From assembly GCF_965216805.1 (NCBI RefSeq), contig NZ_CBDCGN010000003.1, forward strand, positions 1,240,001-1,304,000: DNA of 64,000 nucleotides, given 5' to 3'. Position numbers and translations under genes: made by a program. This DNA is from Panacagrimonas sp965216805. GTDB lineage: Bacteria > Pseudomonadota > Gammaproteobacteria > Nevskiales > Nevskiaceae. The notes beneath the pieces were generated by a model. The model was not told the origin of the DNA. It saw nothing but the letters and a program-made list of their open reading frames with translations, and did not search any database. This document shows, piece by piece, positions 1 to 8,373 of the stretch; position 1 is the stretch's first letter; every line of letters begins with the position of its first letter.

Positions 1-93
1 ACGCGGCCGACACCAAACCTGGCGAGCACAGGACTTGCACCGCGCCCATGGGCCAATCCCGGCCTTACGCCGTCACCGACCGGAGCGGTCGCC

Positions 94-3006
94 ATGCACC
101 TTCCTGCCGACGACGATCCGGTGCGCCTGTCGGGGGACCGTCGCGACGTGCTGCGTTGGACCCTGCCGCTGCTGACCCTGCTGGCCTGGCTCAACCTGCC
201 GATCGTGGCTCAGCAAACCGGCGTCGGCCGTCTGGAACTGCTGCTGTTTGCCGCTGCCGGTGTCACCTTCGCAGCGCTGGCCTTGATGCTGTGGCGGCGC
301 ATGATCGGCGTGCCGCTGGCGTCCTGGCTGACCCTGGGCGTCCTCGCCGGGATGATGCTGGAGCGTATCGCCAGGCTGTTCGCTGGTGGCTATTTCGATG
401 ACAGCCGGCACAGTTTCTTCATGCCGGTGTTCGCCTATCTGCCCATCCTCTACCTGTTCTGCTTCCTGCTGTTGTCGCCGGTGCGCACGGCGCAGGCGAT
501 GGCGCTGGCCGCCTGGCTGGCGGTGCTGTGCGTCGTCGGGTGGTTGTCTGCCCCGTACTGGCAGCAGCCCGACCGGCGCGATTCGCTGCAGGCCATGCTG
601 CTGTTTGTCGGCCCCGCGCACGGGCTGCTGATCGTGCTGCTGGGCGTGATCGCCCGGCGTCATGAGCGCGTACTGAAGCGTTATGCGCGCATTGCCGCGG
701 TCGCGCGCCGCGCGCACGCCTCGGTGGCGCGCAGCGAGGCGCATTTTCGCAGCGTGTTCGAAGTGGCCGCCGTGGGCATGAGCGTCAGCGACGAAACCGG
801 CCGCTACGTCAGGGTCAACCAGTGCTTTGCCGACATGCTGGGCTACAGCGTCGAAGCGCTGTTGCAGCTTCGCTACGCCGACGTCAGCGATCCGCAGGAT
901 CTGGCGACCGGCCAAAGCCTGGCTGCGCAGCTGTTGGCGCGCGAGGCCGACGGCTTCACGTCGCCGCTGCGCTATCGCCATCGCGACGGGCATGTGGTGC
1001 ACACCCAGGTGTTCGGGCGCGAGCTGGCGCAGCCGCCGGACATGCCGCGCCGCTTCATCTGCGTGGTGACCGACCTCAGCGAGCGTCACGCCGCCGAACA
1101 GAGGATTCTGGCCGAGCGCCGCGTGCGCGATCTTTACTTCGAGCACATGCCGGTGGGGACGATCGAGTTCGACGTCGATCAGCGCGTGCGACGCTGGTCG
1201 CCGCAGGCCGAGCGTATCTTCGGCTGGACCGAGGCCGAGGCGGTCGGGCAAACGGCGGAGCAACTCGGCAACGTGCTGCCTCACCAACTTGCACCGCGCG
1301 TGCGGGTGCTTGACAGCCTCACCGGCGGCGAGCGCGATCATCACTTCGCCGTGGTTCCCATGGCCCATCGCAGCGGGCGGCCGCTGTGGGTGGAAGTCCA
1401 TCGCCTGGCGGTACGCGATGTGCAGGGCCGGCTGCAGTCGGTGGTTTCCATGTGCATGGACGTGACCGAGCGCCAGGAAATGCTGAGCATGCTCAACGAA
1501 AGCGAGGCGCGCTTCCGCGGCATCTTCAACCAGGCCGCGGTCGGCATTGCGCTGCTGGATGCCGACGGCCGCTGGCTCAATGTCAACGACAAGCTCTGCG
1601 AAATACTGGGCTACACGCTGGAAGAATTTCTGCAGCTTGACTTCCAGCGCGTCACCCACCCGGACGATCTGCAACGCGATCTGGTGCTGTCGCGCGCCGT
1701 CATGGATCGCAGCATCGACCACTACAGTCTGGAGAAGCGCTACATCCGTCGCGACGGCAGCGTGGTCTGGGCCATGCTCTACGTGCGCCGGCTGGAAGCC
1801 GGCGGCAGCACGCCGACCCGATTCGTGTCGGTGGTGGACGACATCAGCGACCGCAAAAGCGCCGAGGCACGCATCGTCGCCCTCAACGCCGACCTGGAAG
1901 CCCAGGTCGCGGCGCGCACCGCGCAGTTGAACGAACTGCTGCAGACCGGCCAGCGGCGCAACACCGAGCTGTCGCTCACCACCGAGCTGGGACGCATGCT
2001 GTCGGCGTCGGCCGACCTCGAAGAAGCCGGAAAAGTCGTCACCCATTACCTGCCGCGCATCTTCCCGCTGGCCACCGGCGCCGTGTACCTGGCCGGCAAC
2101 AGCGCCGGTTTGTTCGACCGTCGAGTCGCCTGGGGCCACGGTCAACCGGGAGCGGTGCAGGTTGCGGTGGACGACTGCTGGGGTCTGCGCCGCGCCGAGC
2201 CGCATCACGTCGAAGGCGAGACCGACGCGCTCTACTGCCCGCACGCGGCACCGCATGCGCGCCGCCATCCGCATCTGTGCACGCCGCTGCAAACCATGGG
2301 CAGATTGCTGGGCCTCATCGAACTCGCCTGGGGCGAGCGCCCCGACGGCTGGGCGCCGGAGCTGTCGCTGGTGAAAAACGTGGCGGAAAAGATCGGCCTG
2401 GCGTTCGGCAATCTGCAGCTACGCGAGGAACTGCGGCAGCAGGCCACCGTCGATGCGCTCACCGGCCTGCATAACCGCCGCTGGCTGGAGGACTACCTGC
2501 GCGCGCGACTGGCTCGGCACAGCCGCGACGGCCAGGGCTTTGCGCTGATGATGGTGGACGCCGATCGCTTCAAGGCCATCAACGACCAACACGGCCACGA
2601 TGCCGGCGACGAGGCGCTGCGCCAGATTGCCGCCGAACTGCGCAACAGCCTGCGTGCGGAAGAGGCCCTGGCACGCGTCGGCGGCGAAGAATTCATCGCC
2701 GTGCTCGAAACCGATTCCGCTGACCAGGCCTACCGCGCCGGCGAGCGCGTGCGCCAGGCCGTGGCCGCGCTGCAGATCGTGGTGGACGGGCGCAGCCTGC
2801 CGCAACTGTCGGTATCCATCGGCATCGCCCGGTTCCCGCACGACGCCAACGATCTGGATCACGCGCTCAAGCGCGCCGACCAGGCCCTGTACGCCGCCAA
2901 GCAGAACGGGCGCAATCAGGTGAGCATGGCGGACGCGACGCACGCCCCCGCGATGTCGTCGCACGGCGCGATCCTTTCAGAACCGGACCGGACACGGGTG
3001 GCGTAA
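94..3006 (+). CDS. Membrane PAS/GAF/GGDEF diguanylate cyclase
   Basis: Predicted to make cyclic di-GMP from two GTP at the inner membrane. The first ~200 residues hold about six hydrophobic segments. Three PAS domains follow (roughly 210-335, 340-465, 470-600), then a GAF-like stretch (about 640-770) and a C-terminal GGDEF domain (about 785-950). The active-site loop reads GGEEF at residues 863-867, so the cyclase should be active. The inhibitory I-site, normally RxxD five residues upstream of the loop, reads RAEE here, so product inhibition may be weak. The ATG at 94 is taken because the first hydrophobic segment begins about 20 residues later. No EAL domain is present. The signal sensed by the PAS/GAF part cannot be inferred. 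It stands alone, just outside the integron island. Confidence 0.9.
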   Translation: MHLPADDDPVRLSGDRRDVLRWTLPLLTLLAWLNLPIVAQQTGVGRLELLLFAAAGVTFAALALMLWRRMIGVPLASWLTLGVLAGMMLERIARLFAGGYFDDSRHSFFMPVFAYLPILYLFCFLLLSPVRTAQAMALAAWLAVLCVVGWLSAPYWQQPDRRDSLQAMLLFVGPAHGLLIVLLGVIARRHERVLKRYARIAAVARRAHASVARSEAHFRSVFEVAAVGMSVSDETGRYVRVNQCFADMLGYSVEALLQLRYADVSDPQDLATGQSLAAQLLAREADGFTSPLRYRHRDGHVVHTQVFGRELAQPPDMPRRFICVVTDLSERHAAEQRILAERRVRDLYFEHMPVGTIEFDVDQRVRRWSPQAERIFGWTEAEAVGQTAEQLGNVLPHQLAPRVRVLDSLTGGERDHHFAVVPMAHRSGRPLWVEVHRLAVRDVQGRLQSVVSMCMDVTERQEMLSMLNESEARFRGIFNQAAVGIALLDADGRWLNVNDKLCEILGYTLEEFLQLDFQRVTHPDDLQRDLVLSRAVMDRSIDHYSLEKRYIRRDGSVVWAMLYVRRLEAGGSTPTRFVSVVDDISDRKSAEARIVALNADLEAQVAARTAQLNELLQTGQRRNTELSLTTELGRMLSASADLEEAGKVVTHYLPRIFPLATGAVYLAGNSAGLFDRRVAWGHGQPGAVQVAVDDCWGLRRAEPHHVEGETDALYCPHAAPHARRHPHLCTPLQTMGRLLGLIELAWGERPDGWAPELSLVKNVAEKIGLAFGNLQLREELRQQATVDALTGLHNRRWLEDYLRARLARHSRDGQGFALMMVDADRFKAINDQHGHDAGDEALRQIAAELRNSLRAEEALARVGGEEFIAVLETDSADQAYRAGERVRQAVAALQIVVDGRSLPQLSVSIGIARFPHDANDLDHALKRADQALYAAKQNGRNQVSMADATHAPAMSSHGAILSEPDRTRVA

Positions 3007-3071
3007 CAATGGGCCGCCAGACGTGCCGCCGCGCTACGCGGCAAAACAATGAAGCGACGTCACGACCCCCA

Positions 3072-3512
3072 TCAGCCGCTGCGCGTCGGATCTTGTTGCC
3101 CGTCGATGGCGGGCGCCACATAAGCAGCCTCGAACCGGGGCAGGCCGTCTTCAATGGGCCACCAGCTCGCCTTCGAGCCCACGTAGGAATGCGCGACCGG
3201 CCTGACCGCCAGCGGCTCATCGATCAGGCCGGCCCGCAGGCGCAACACCTCTGGTAATGCATCCTTCTTGCTGTAGATGGGCGAGCCGCAGCGGCGGCAG
3301 AACACCCGCTGCTTGCCGGGAGACGACTCGTAGGCAGTCAGCAACTCGGTGCCGCTGACCAGGCGAAAGGCTGCCTCCGACACCGGCGTGTTGACCGCAA
3401 TAGGCCCGCCCTGTGCCTTGCGGCACTGCGAGCAATGACAGATCTGAAGCGGCTCAAGCTCCGATTCGACACGGAAGCGGATGCCGCCGCACAAGCAACC
3501 ACCGGTATACAA
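3072..3512 (-). CDS. GFA-family (CENP-V/GFA fold) zinc protein
   Basis: A 146-residue protein of the GFA family (glutathione-dependent formaldehyde-activating enzyme/centromere protein V fold). It shows the family zinc ligands: GGCLCGGIRF at the N-terminus, ICHCSQCRK, and a late CRRCGSPI. The substrate of most members is unknown, so formaldehyde chemistry should not be assumed. I choose the TTG at 3512: it is preceded by AGGAG (3519-3523) at a six-base spacing, and family members begin directly at this YTGGCLCGG block. An upstream ATG at 3596 in the same frame would add 28 residues without family similarity. It ends 66 bases from the convergent cyclase gene. Confidence 0.82.
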   Translation of the reverse strand: MYTGGCLCGGIRFRVESELEPLQICHCSQCRKAQGGPIAVNTPVSEAAFRLVSGTELLTAYESSPGKQRVFCRRCGSPIYSKKDALPEVLRLRAGLIDEPLAVRPVAHSYVGSKASWWPIEDGLPRFEAAYVAPAIDGQQDPTRSG

Positions 3513-3644
3513 AGGGCTCTCCTGCTTTTTGTGCGCGATACCTGCACCCACCCGCCGAACCCGCCGACTGCTTACGGTAGCCAACGAACGGCTCAAATGG
3601 CGACTTGCTCCACCCGGCGCGCGTCAAGGTAGTTGCCGCCTCAT

Positions 3645-4733
3645 TCATGCAGCGAGTTGCTTAAAGGTTTCGGCGACGTGGGTGTTGATGACGCAGTCGC
3701 GTTCGGGGTTGAGGGTGACGGCGAGTACCGGCGACCAGTTTCGCGTTGCGCCTGACCATCGTGCAGGGTTTCGTTCGCGGGCTTGGGCGTAGAGCGCGTG
3801 GCGCGCCGCCAGGATCGGACCATCGCTGCCGTCGTGGCGCTGTGCCGGGCTGACGTAGCGGATGCCGCTGTGGCGATGATCGATGTTGTACCAGCGCACG
3901 AAGCCGGCTGCCCAGGCGCGCGCTGCCGCCAGGTCTTCGAATCCTCTGGCCGGAAACTCGGGCCGGTACTTGGCGGTGCGGAAGAGCGATTCCGCGTAGG
4001 CGTTGTCGTCGCTCACCCGCGGCCGCGAGTAGGAGGGCTTCACTCCGAGCCAGTGCAGCATCGCCAGCACCGTGGTGGCCTTGAGCGTGGCGCCGTTGTC
4101 GCCGTGCAGCACGGGCTTGTTCACCAGGGCCGCAATGCCCTCTGCCAGGGCGGTGCGCCGCACCAGATGCGCTGCGTGATCGGCATGGTCGCGGTCATGG
4201 ACCTCCCAGCCGACGATCTTGCGGCTGTAGAGGTCGAGAATCAGGTAGAGGTGATACCAGCGTCCCAGCACCGTGGCCGGCAGATAGGTCATGTCCCAGC
4301 ACCACACCTGGCGCGGTGCAGTGGCGATGTGGGTGGTCGGTGGGCGTACCGTGTGCGGCTCGCGGGCGCGTCCACGGTGAGTGGCTTGGCCATGTGCTCG
4401 CAGCACACGCGCGAAGCTGGACTCGCTGGCTAGGTACACGCCTTCGTCGGCCAGCATCGGCACGATGCGCGCTGGCGGCACGGCCTCAAAGCGCGGCTCA
4501 TTAGCCACGCGCAAGAGCTCGGCACGCTCGGCCAGGCTCAGGGCATGCGCCGGTGTGGGTCGGACGGCCTGGGGCCTTCCATCGCCGTCCACGAGCCCCC
4601 CGCACGCTCTCCAGCGCTGCAGGGTGCGGGTGTCGATGCCCGCGGTGTCGCACGCGGCGTGCAGCCGGGCACCGGCACCCTGGGCGATTTGAATGTTGTG
4701 GGCCAGGCGTTGGCGATCTTCGAGGTCGATCAT
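3645..4733 (-). CDS. IS3-family transposase OrfB (DDE integrase)
   Basis: Catalytic subunit of the transposase, 362 residues from the ATG at 4733 that overlaps the OrfA stop. The rve/DDE core is visible: first Asp in WCWDMTYLPA, second Asp in LHGDNGATLK, and the Glu in NAYAESLFRT, with the expected spacing and an N-terminal HTH_21-like region. All three acidic residues are present, so the element could still be active. The in-frame extension upstream to 5084 overlaps OrfA in another frame and is not used. Confidence 0.87.
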   Translation of the reverse strand: MIDLEDRQRLAHNIQIAQGAGARLHAACDTAGIDTRTLQRWRACGGLVDGDGRPQAVRPTPAHALSLAERAELLRVANEPRFEAVPPARIVPMLADEGVYLASESSFARVLRAHGQATHRGRAREPHTVRPPTTHIATAPRQVWCWDMTYLPATVLGRWYHLYLILDLYSRKIVGWEVHDRDHADHAAHLVRRTALAEGIAALVNKPVLHGDNGATLKATTVLAMLHWLGVKPSYSRPRVSDDNAYAESLFRTAKYRPEFPARGFEDLAAARAWAAGFVRWYNIDHRHSGIRYVSPAQRHDGSDGPILAARHALYAQARERNPARWSGATRNWSPVLAVTLNPERDCVINTHVAETFKQLAA

Positions 4734-5203
4734 TCGTCCTCTGCCTTGTTGAAGATCGCCGCGAGTTTTTTTGAAAGGACCAGCAGAGCCGCCGTCTCCG
4801 CCAGCGCCCGGTCCTTGCGCAGCAGGTCGCGCTCCAGCTCCTTGATGCGCTTGCGGTCCTGTCGCGTCGCCTGCGGACTGGCACGGGCTTCTTCGGGTTC
4901 CGCCAGTGCGGCCGTTGCGCTGGCCCGCCACTTCTCCAACTCCGTCGGAAATACACCCTGTTCCCGGCACCACACACTCCGATCCGCTTCGGCCATCGGT
5001 GCTGTTGCAATCACCGCCTCCAGACGCGATCCCGCGGTCCACGTCCGAGCCTTCACCGGCCCGGACTGCGTCTGCTCTCGCCAACGCTGCAAGGTCTGGG
5101 CACCCACTCCCACTGCTAACGCCACGTCTTCCACCGCCGCGCTTTCAGGCGGCAACAGCCGCGCTACCGCGCGGTCCTTGAATCCTTGTCCGTATCGAGC
5201 CAC
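4730..5203 (-). CDS. IS3-family transposase OrfA
   Basis: Encodes 157 residues: an N-terminal helix-turn-helix (VGVGAQTLQRWRE region, about residues 30-45) expected to bind the IS ends, and a C-terminal coiled coil rich in Lys/Arg/Glu (KRIKELERDLLRKDRALAE). The stop TGA (4732-4730) overlaps the OrfB start as ATGA, so OrfB is probably made by translational re-initiation here, although many IS3 elements use a -1 frameshift. The frame looks intact. Confidence 0.85.
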   Translation of the reverse strand: MARYGQGFKDRAVARLLPPESAAVEDVALAVGVGAQTLQRWREQTQSGPVKARTWTAGSRLEAVIATAPMAEADRSVWCREQGVFPTELEKWRASATAALAEPEEARASPQATRQDRKRIKELERDLLRKDRALAETAALLVLSKKLAAIFNKAEDE

Positions 5204-5330
5204 GTTCTACCTTCATTGACGCCCCCAGGGATGGTCCTATCAAGGCGGCAACTATTCTGACGCGGGGGGCACCGGTGACGGTTACCGATGTCTCCGGACT
5301 ATTTTTTACCTATGTTCCCGGTCGCTCATT

Positions 5331-5861
5331 TCATAAGCCCCCAACCTTCATATGCTTGACGAGAACTGCAGTGGCCTCGCGCAGAGCTTCCGATTCTTTG
5401 AGGCTCCACTCGCGTATCACTCCGAGTGCGCTGTTGCATTCCTCAAAAATTTGGACATTGGCATCGGCCGAATTGAGAGAAAACCCAGCCCGCCCCCGGA
5501 GTGAACCTTTCATGCGGATCCACTTGGATGAATCGCTACACTCCACCGCATAGAACGAGTGAACCACCCTATTTCGGTATTCCTCGGCTACATAAAGTGC
5601 TTTCCGAACATCCGCCACATCTACTTGGGGAAGATTCGGGTGCCGTTCTGCCCGACGGGGAAAAATCTCTGTAAGAAGGTCAACCTTCTGCTTGAAACTC
5701 ATTGCTGCTGAGACAAGGTACTGGTCTTCCTTCTCATGCATGCGGAGAAGAAGCGCCAATTCTTCAGCCAGCCACTGCTCAACTTGCTGAAATCGGACAA
5801 CCGTGTGGCCGATGGCTCGAAGTAGCGCGTCGGTCTGCTGGACCAAATTTCGCTCGGCCAT
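5331..5861 (-). CDS. Integron cassette 3 protein with HEPN-like RNxxxH motif, function unknown
   Basis: Encodes 176 mostly helical residues and is not recognised as a named family. The ATG lies 11 bases after the GTTAGCC core, typical of cassette genes. A stretch YRNRVVHSFY around residue 98 carries an R-N-x-x-x-H motif. That is the hallmark of HEPN-domain ribonucleases and many 'RNxxxH' helical proteins found in toxin and defence loci, so an RNase or toxin-like role is possible but unproven. No antitoxin partner is adjacent. Base composition is lower in GC than the surrounding operons. The expected attC after the stop is missing because the IS at 5264 begins 66 bases downstream. Confidence 0.72.
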   Translation of the reverse strand: MAERNLVQQTDALLRAIGHTVVRFQQVEQWLAEELALLLRMHEKEDQYLVSAAMSFKQKVDLLTEIFPRRAERHPNLPQVDVADVRKALYVAEEYRNRVVHSFYAVECSDSSKWIRMKGSLRGRAGFSLNSADANVQIFEECNSALGVIREWSLKESEALREATAVLVKHMKVGGL

Positions 5862-5864
5862 AAA

Positions 5865-5969
5865 GGCTAACGCTTTTCTTCAGCGGCCAAAGTTTGCTGG
5901 CGTGGCTTTTGCGCTTTTTGCAAAAGGCATGACAGTACGATTTGGTCCGACTGCAAGAATTTGTTAGAG
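5865..5969 (-). other. attC recombination site (cassette 2/cassette 3 junction)
   Basis: About 105 bases, read on the minus strand: inverse core CTCTAAC (5969-5963), an imperfectly self-complementary centre, and core GTTAGCC (5871-5865). The TAA stop of the cassette 2 gene lies inside the inverse core, and the next gene starts 11 bases past the core, both usual for integron arrays. The inner arms pair only weakly by eye, so secondary structure should be computed. Confidence 0.7.
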
Positions 5970-6911
5970 CAGACTTTGCTGATTGCCTGCCAGCTCAATT
6001 TCAATTTCCTCAGAAGAAATTTTGCAGAATTCAACTCTCAGAATATCGTTTGCAATTGCGGGCTGGAAAAACTCGATGAGCCTATTGCTTGACCTTAGTC
6101 TATTAAGAGGTTCGTCGTCCTCTATTTCAACAATCAGCAGTATCAGTTCTGCCTGGGCCTTCTTGGCTTGGCGATATAGCCATATTTTGTTAAGCATTAC
6201 GTAAAGCCGATCTGAGAACATGCCGGCTGAGCTTCTAGCCCTAATTGTTTCAATAAACCGCTCTCGTGTGTCCGCTTTCACATAGGCGTCGAAAACAATT
6301 TTGCGATCCATGATTGGGTCTATGTTTTGGAAGGAGGACGAAAATTCTGCGTTGAGAATTCTCTCTGATTGAGGAACCTGGATAGAGTCAAGATACTTCT
6401 TAATAGCCACAGACTCGGCTGCGTGATAGCGCTCAAACCTTTGTCTGGTGGTCATCTCCTGGGCCACTGGTGCTTGAGCAGGCGCAACAGGCTCTTCAAC
6501 CTCGGTTTCTTCGCTTTCCTCCTTCTTATCCGAAGATGGAACCACCCCAAGCAGTTTTGCCCAAGCTTCTGGTGGTGCATTAAACGTGTTATTGACTTGA
6601 CTCTGTTGGATATTCGCAACAAGAGTTACTAACTGGGATCTTAGCTCTCGGTTGTCGCTTCGGAGCAACTCATTCGATTCTTTCTCTTCTATCACCTTCC
6701 GCTTTAAAGATAAAAGAGCTCCAAAGGATAGGTGATCAAAGGATTCGGATAACGACAGAAGCACTATTAGAGCCGCAACAGCGAGCAATCCCGAGGTTAT
6801 CTGGTAAGGCGGCTCTCTACGGAAAAAATTAAAGTACACGAGGGCGCATAGTGCCAATACCAAGGCAACTATAAGACACCTGACAAAATTATTCGGTTCT
6901 CTCTTATCCAT
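5964..6911 (-). CDS. Integron cassette 2 membrane/coiled-coil protein, function unknown
   Basis: Encodes 315 residues and is not recognised as a known family. Two hydrophobic segments near the N-terminus (about residues 11-28 and 38-55) are followed by a predicted coiled coil (about 65-105), an acidic Glu/Pro-rich linker (about 130-150) and a hydrophilic C-terminal domain of ~160 residues. The likely topology is an inner-membrane hairpin with a large cytoplasmic tail. The ATG lies 16 bases after the GTTAGAG core and the stop sits in the next attC, so gene and cassette coincide. Codon and base use are strikingly AT-rich compared with flanking genes, indicating foreign origin. Confidence 0.8.
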   Translation of the reverse strand: MDKREPNNFVRCLIVALVLALCALVYFNFFRREPPYQITSGLLAVAALIVLLSLSESFDHLSFGALLSLKRKVIEEKESNELLRSDNRELRSQLVTLVANIQQSQVNNTFNAPPEAWAKLLGVVPSSDKKEESEETEVEEPVAPAQAPVAQEMTTRQRFERYHAAESVAIKKYLDSIQVPQSERILNAEFSSSFQNIDPIMDRKIVFDAYVKADTRERFIETIRARSSAGMFSDRLYVMLNKIWLYRQAKKAQAELILLIVEIEDDEPLNRLRSSNRLIEFFQPAIANDILRVEFCKISSEEIEIELAGNQQSLL

Positions 6912-6926
6912 AAGTTCACTCTGGGG

Positions 6927-7004
6927 CTCTAACGCCGTAGCTCAGCCGACCCGCAGCCGTAGCGAAGCGGAGGCTGTGGGGTCGGCTAGAGCGCCTGGTT
7001 GGGC
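6927..7004 (-). other. attC recombination site (cassette 1/cassette 2 junction)
   Basis: A textbook attC of 78 bases on the minus strand: inverse core GCCCAAC (7004-6998), arms AGCCGACCC (6944-6952) and GGGTCGGCT (6979-6987) pairing perfectly over nine bases, an inner GCAGCC/GGCTGT stem, and core GTTAGAG (6933-6927). The inverse core GCCCAAC is exactly complementary to the GTTGGGC that starts cassette 1 at 8517, showing that both ends belonged to one cassette before the IS inserted. Confidence 0.85.
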
Positions 7005-7058
7005 AACATTTGGCCGCTATACGTGGCTGAGAGAGCACGCACGATTGCGCTCCAGATG
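6986..7058 (-). pseudogene. 3' remnant of cassette 1 gene, cut by IS
   Basis: In the minus-strand frame running out of the IS left end the last codons read ...SATYSGQMLPNQAL then TAG, with the stop inside the attC. Cassette genes often end this way, so this is taken as the tail of the cassette 1 gene. Its 5' part lies on the other side of the IS at 8374-8503. Whether the two pieces were once contiguous in frame cannot be shown, since no target duplication marks the junction. Confidence 0.5.
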
Positions 7059-7108
7059 TGAACCGCCCCGGGAATCTCGGAGGCTCCCTCACTTGAGAGA
7101 ATGGAGCC

Positions 7109-7432
7109 ATGACCAGAGCATCGAAGTATTCCCCGGAAGTGCAGGAGCGCGCGGTCCGGATGGTGGCGGAGCACGCGGCGCAGCACACCTCGCAGTGGGC
7201 AGCGATTGAATCGATTGCTGCCAAGATTGGTTGTACAGCCGAGACGTTGCGGCGCTGGGTGCGCCAGGGCGAGCGTGACGCCGGTGTACGGCCCGGCCTG
7301 ACCACGGCCGAGGGCGAGCGGATCAAGGCGCTGGAGCGCGAGGTCCGTGAACTGCGCCAGGCCAATGAGATTTTGCGCAAGGCATCGGCGTATTTTGCGC
7401 AGGCGGAGCTCGACCGCCCGTTCAAACGATGA
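7109..7432 (+). CDS. IS3-family transposase OrfA
   Basis: Encodes 107 residues: an N-terminal HTH_Tnp_1 helix-turn-helix (SIAAKIGCTAETLRRWVRQ region, about residues 35-53) and a C-terminal leucine-zipper-like coiled coil (ERIKALEREVRELRQANEIL). It ends in TGA (7430-7432) overlapping the OrfB ATG at 7429 by four bases. The architecture is typical of the DNA-binding subunit of IS3-family elements. The frame is intact. Confidence 0.9.
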   Translation: MTRASKYSPEVQERAVRMVAEHAAQHTSQWAAIESIAAKIGCTAETLRRWVRQGERDAGVRPGLTTAEGERIKALEREVRELRQANEILRKASAYFAQAELDRPFKR

Positions 7433-8334
7433 AGGCGTTCATCGACGAGCATCGCTCGGTCCACGGGGTCGAGCCGATCTGCAAGGTGCTGCCGATTGCC
7501 CCGTCGACGTACTACGCCCACGCGGCTCGCGAGGCAGACCCACAGCGCCGTTCTACGAGGGACCAGCGAGATCGAGCGCTGGTGCCGGAGATCGAACGGG
7601 TCTGGAACGAAAACTTCCAGGTCTACGGCGTGCGCAAGGTGTGGCGGCAACTGCGGCGCGAAGGCTTTGATCTGGCCCGCTGCACGGTGGCGCGCCTGAT
7701 GAAGCGCCTGGGCTTGCGTGGCGTCATCCGCGGCAAGTCGGTGCGCACGACGGTGAGTGATGCCAACGCACCTTGCCCGCTGGATCATGTCCGTCGTCAC
7801 TTCAAGGCGGATCGGCCGAACAAGCTGTGGGTCTCGGACTTCACCTACGTGTCGACCTGGCAGGGCTTCGTCTACGTCGCCTTCGTCATCGACGTCTTCG
7901 CCCGGCGCATCGTCGGCTGGCGGGCTTCGTCCTCGGCGCGGACCGACCTGGTGCTCGACGCGCTGGAGCAGGCGCTGCATGAGCGCAAACCGGTCGGCCC
8001 GGATCGGCTGGTGCATCACAGCGACAGAGGTGTCCAGTACGTGTCGATCCGCTACACCGAGCGTCTTGCCGACGCGGGTCTCGAACCTTCCGTGGGCAGT
8101 GTGGGCGATTCCTACGACAACGCGCTGGCCGAGACCATCAACGGCTTGTACAAGGCCGAGGTGATTCACCGGCGGCCTTCCTGGCAACGCCGCGAAGACG
8201 TCGAGTGGGCCACGCTGCAGTGGGTGGACTGGTACAACAATCGCCGACTGATGGAACCGCTTGGCAACATCCCACCCGCCGAAGCAGAAGCTGCCTACTA
8301 TTCACAAATCCCGAGTCTCGCCCTCGCGGCGTGA
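7429..8334 (+). CDS. IS3-family transposase OrfB (DDE integrase)
   Basis: Catalytic transposase subunit of 301 residues with an HTH_21 region followed by an rve integrase core. The DDE residues are visible: Asp in LWVSDFTYVS, Asp in VHHSDRGVQY, Glu in NALAETINGL, with the C-terminal WVDWYNNRRLM motif of this group. It begins at an ATG overlapping the OrfA stop. All catalytic residues are present. It inserted into cassette 1, in the orientation opposite to the cassette genes. Confidence 0.92.
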   Translation: MKAFIDEHRSVHGVEPICKVLPIAPSTYYAHAAREADPQRRSTRDQRDRALVPEIERVWNENFQVYGVRKVWRQLRREGFDLARCTVARLMKRLGLRGVIRGKSVRTTVSDANAPCPLDHVRRHFKADRPNKLWVSDFTYVSTWQGFVYVAFVIDVFARRIVGWRASSSARTDLVLDALEQALHERKPVGPDRLVHHSDRGVQYVSIRYTERLADAGLEPSVGSVGDSYDNALAETINGLYKAEVIHRRPSWQRREDVEWATLQWVDWYNNRRLMEPLGNIPPAEAEAAYYSQIPSLALAA

Positions 8335-8373
8335 CTCACAACAACGAGCCTCCGGGAAAACCGGGGCGGTTCA

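Larger units (their letters stand above)
3620..5264 (-). mobile_element. IS3-family insertion sequence (left IS)
   Basis: A ~1.65 kb element with two overlapping minus-strand transposase frames. Its ends form an imperfect inverted repeat: CGCGTCA then TAGTTGCCGCCT at 3620-3641, matched in reverse complement at 5243-5264 (19 of 22 positions). No clear short target duplication flanks it (GGCG on the left, GGGG on the right), so the exact ends or a later rearrangement remain open. It lies at the distal edge of the integron array and appears to have removed the attC of cassette 3. Confidence 0.8.
7059..8373 (+). mobile_element. IS3-family insertion sequence (right IS, inside cassette 1)
   Basis: A 1315-base element with terminal inverted repeats. 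The left end begins TGAACCGCCCCGG (7059-7071) and the right end, in reverse complement, begins the same 13 bases (8373-8361). The repeats continue imperfectly through CGGAGGCTC. Both transposase frames are on the plus strand. The bases next to the two ends (ATG and CGG) differ, so there is no 3-base target duplication. This suggests a deletion or recombination between IS copies after insertion. Confidence 0.88.

Noticed and set aside
73..2292. Long minus-strand open frame opposite the diguanylate cyclase
   Set aside because: It is His/Gln/Arg-rich with no domains, the usual antisense shadow of a GC-rich gene; similar long shadows oppose many other genes here.
3072..3620. GFA-family gene as a further integron cassette
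   Set aside because: GFA genes are frequent in cassettes, but no core site matches at its start and no attC follows its stop; the downstream TAACAAT stretch does not pair with anything upstream.
5265..5330. Remnant of another insertion sequence between the left IS and cassette 3
   Set aside because: The stretch with GGTAACCGTCACCGG and CCGGGAACATAGG reminded me of IS ends, but it is too short to assign without a search.
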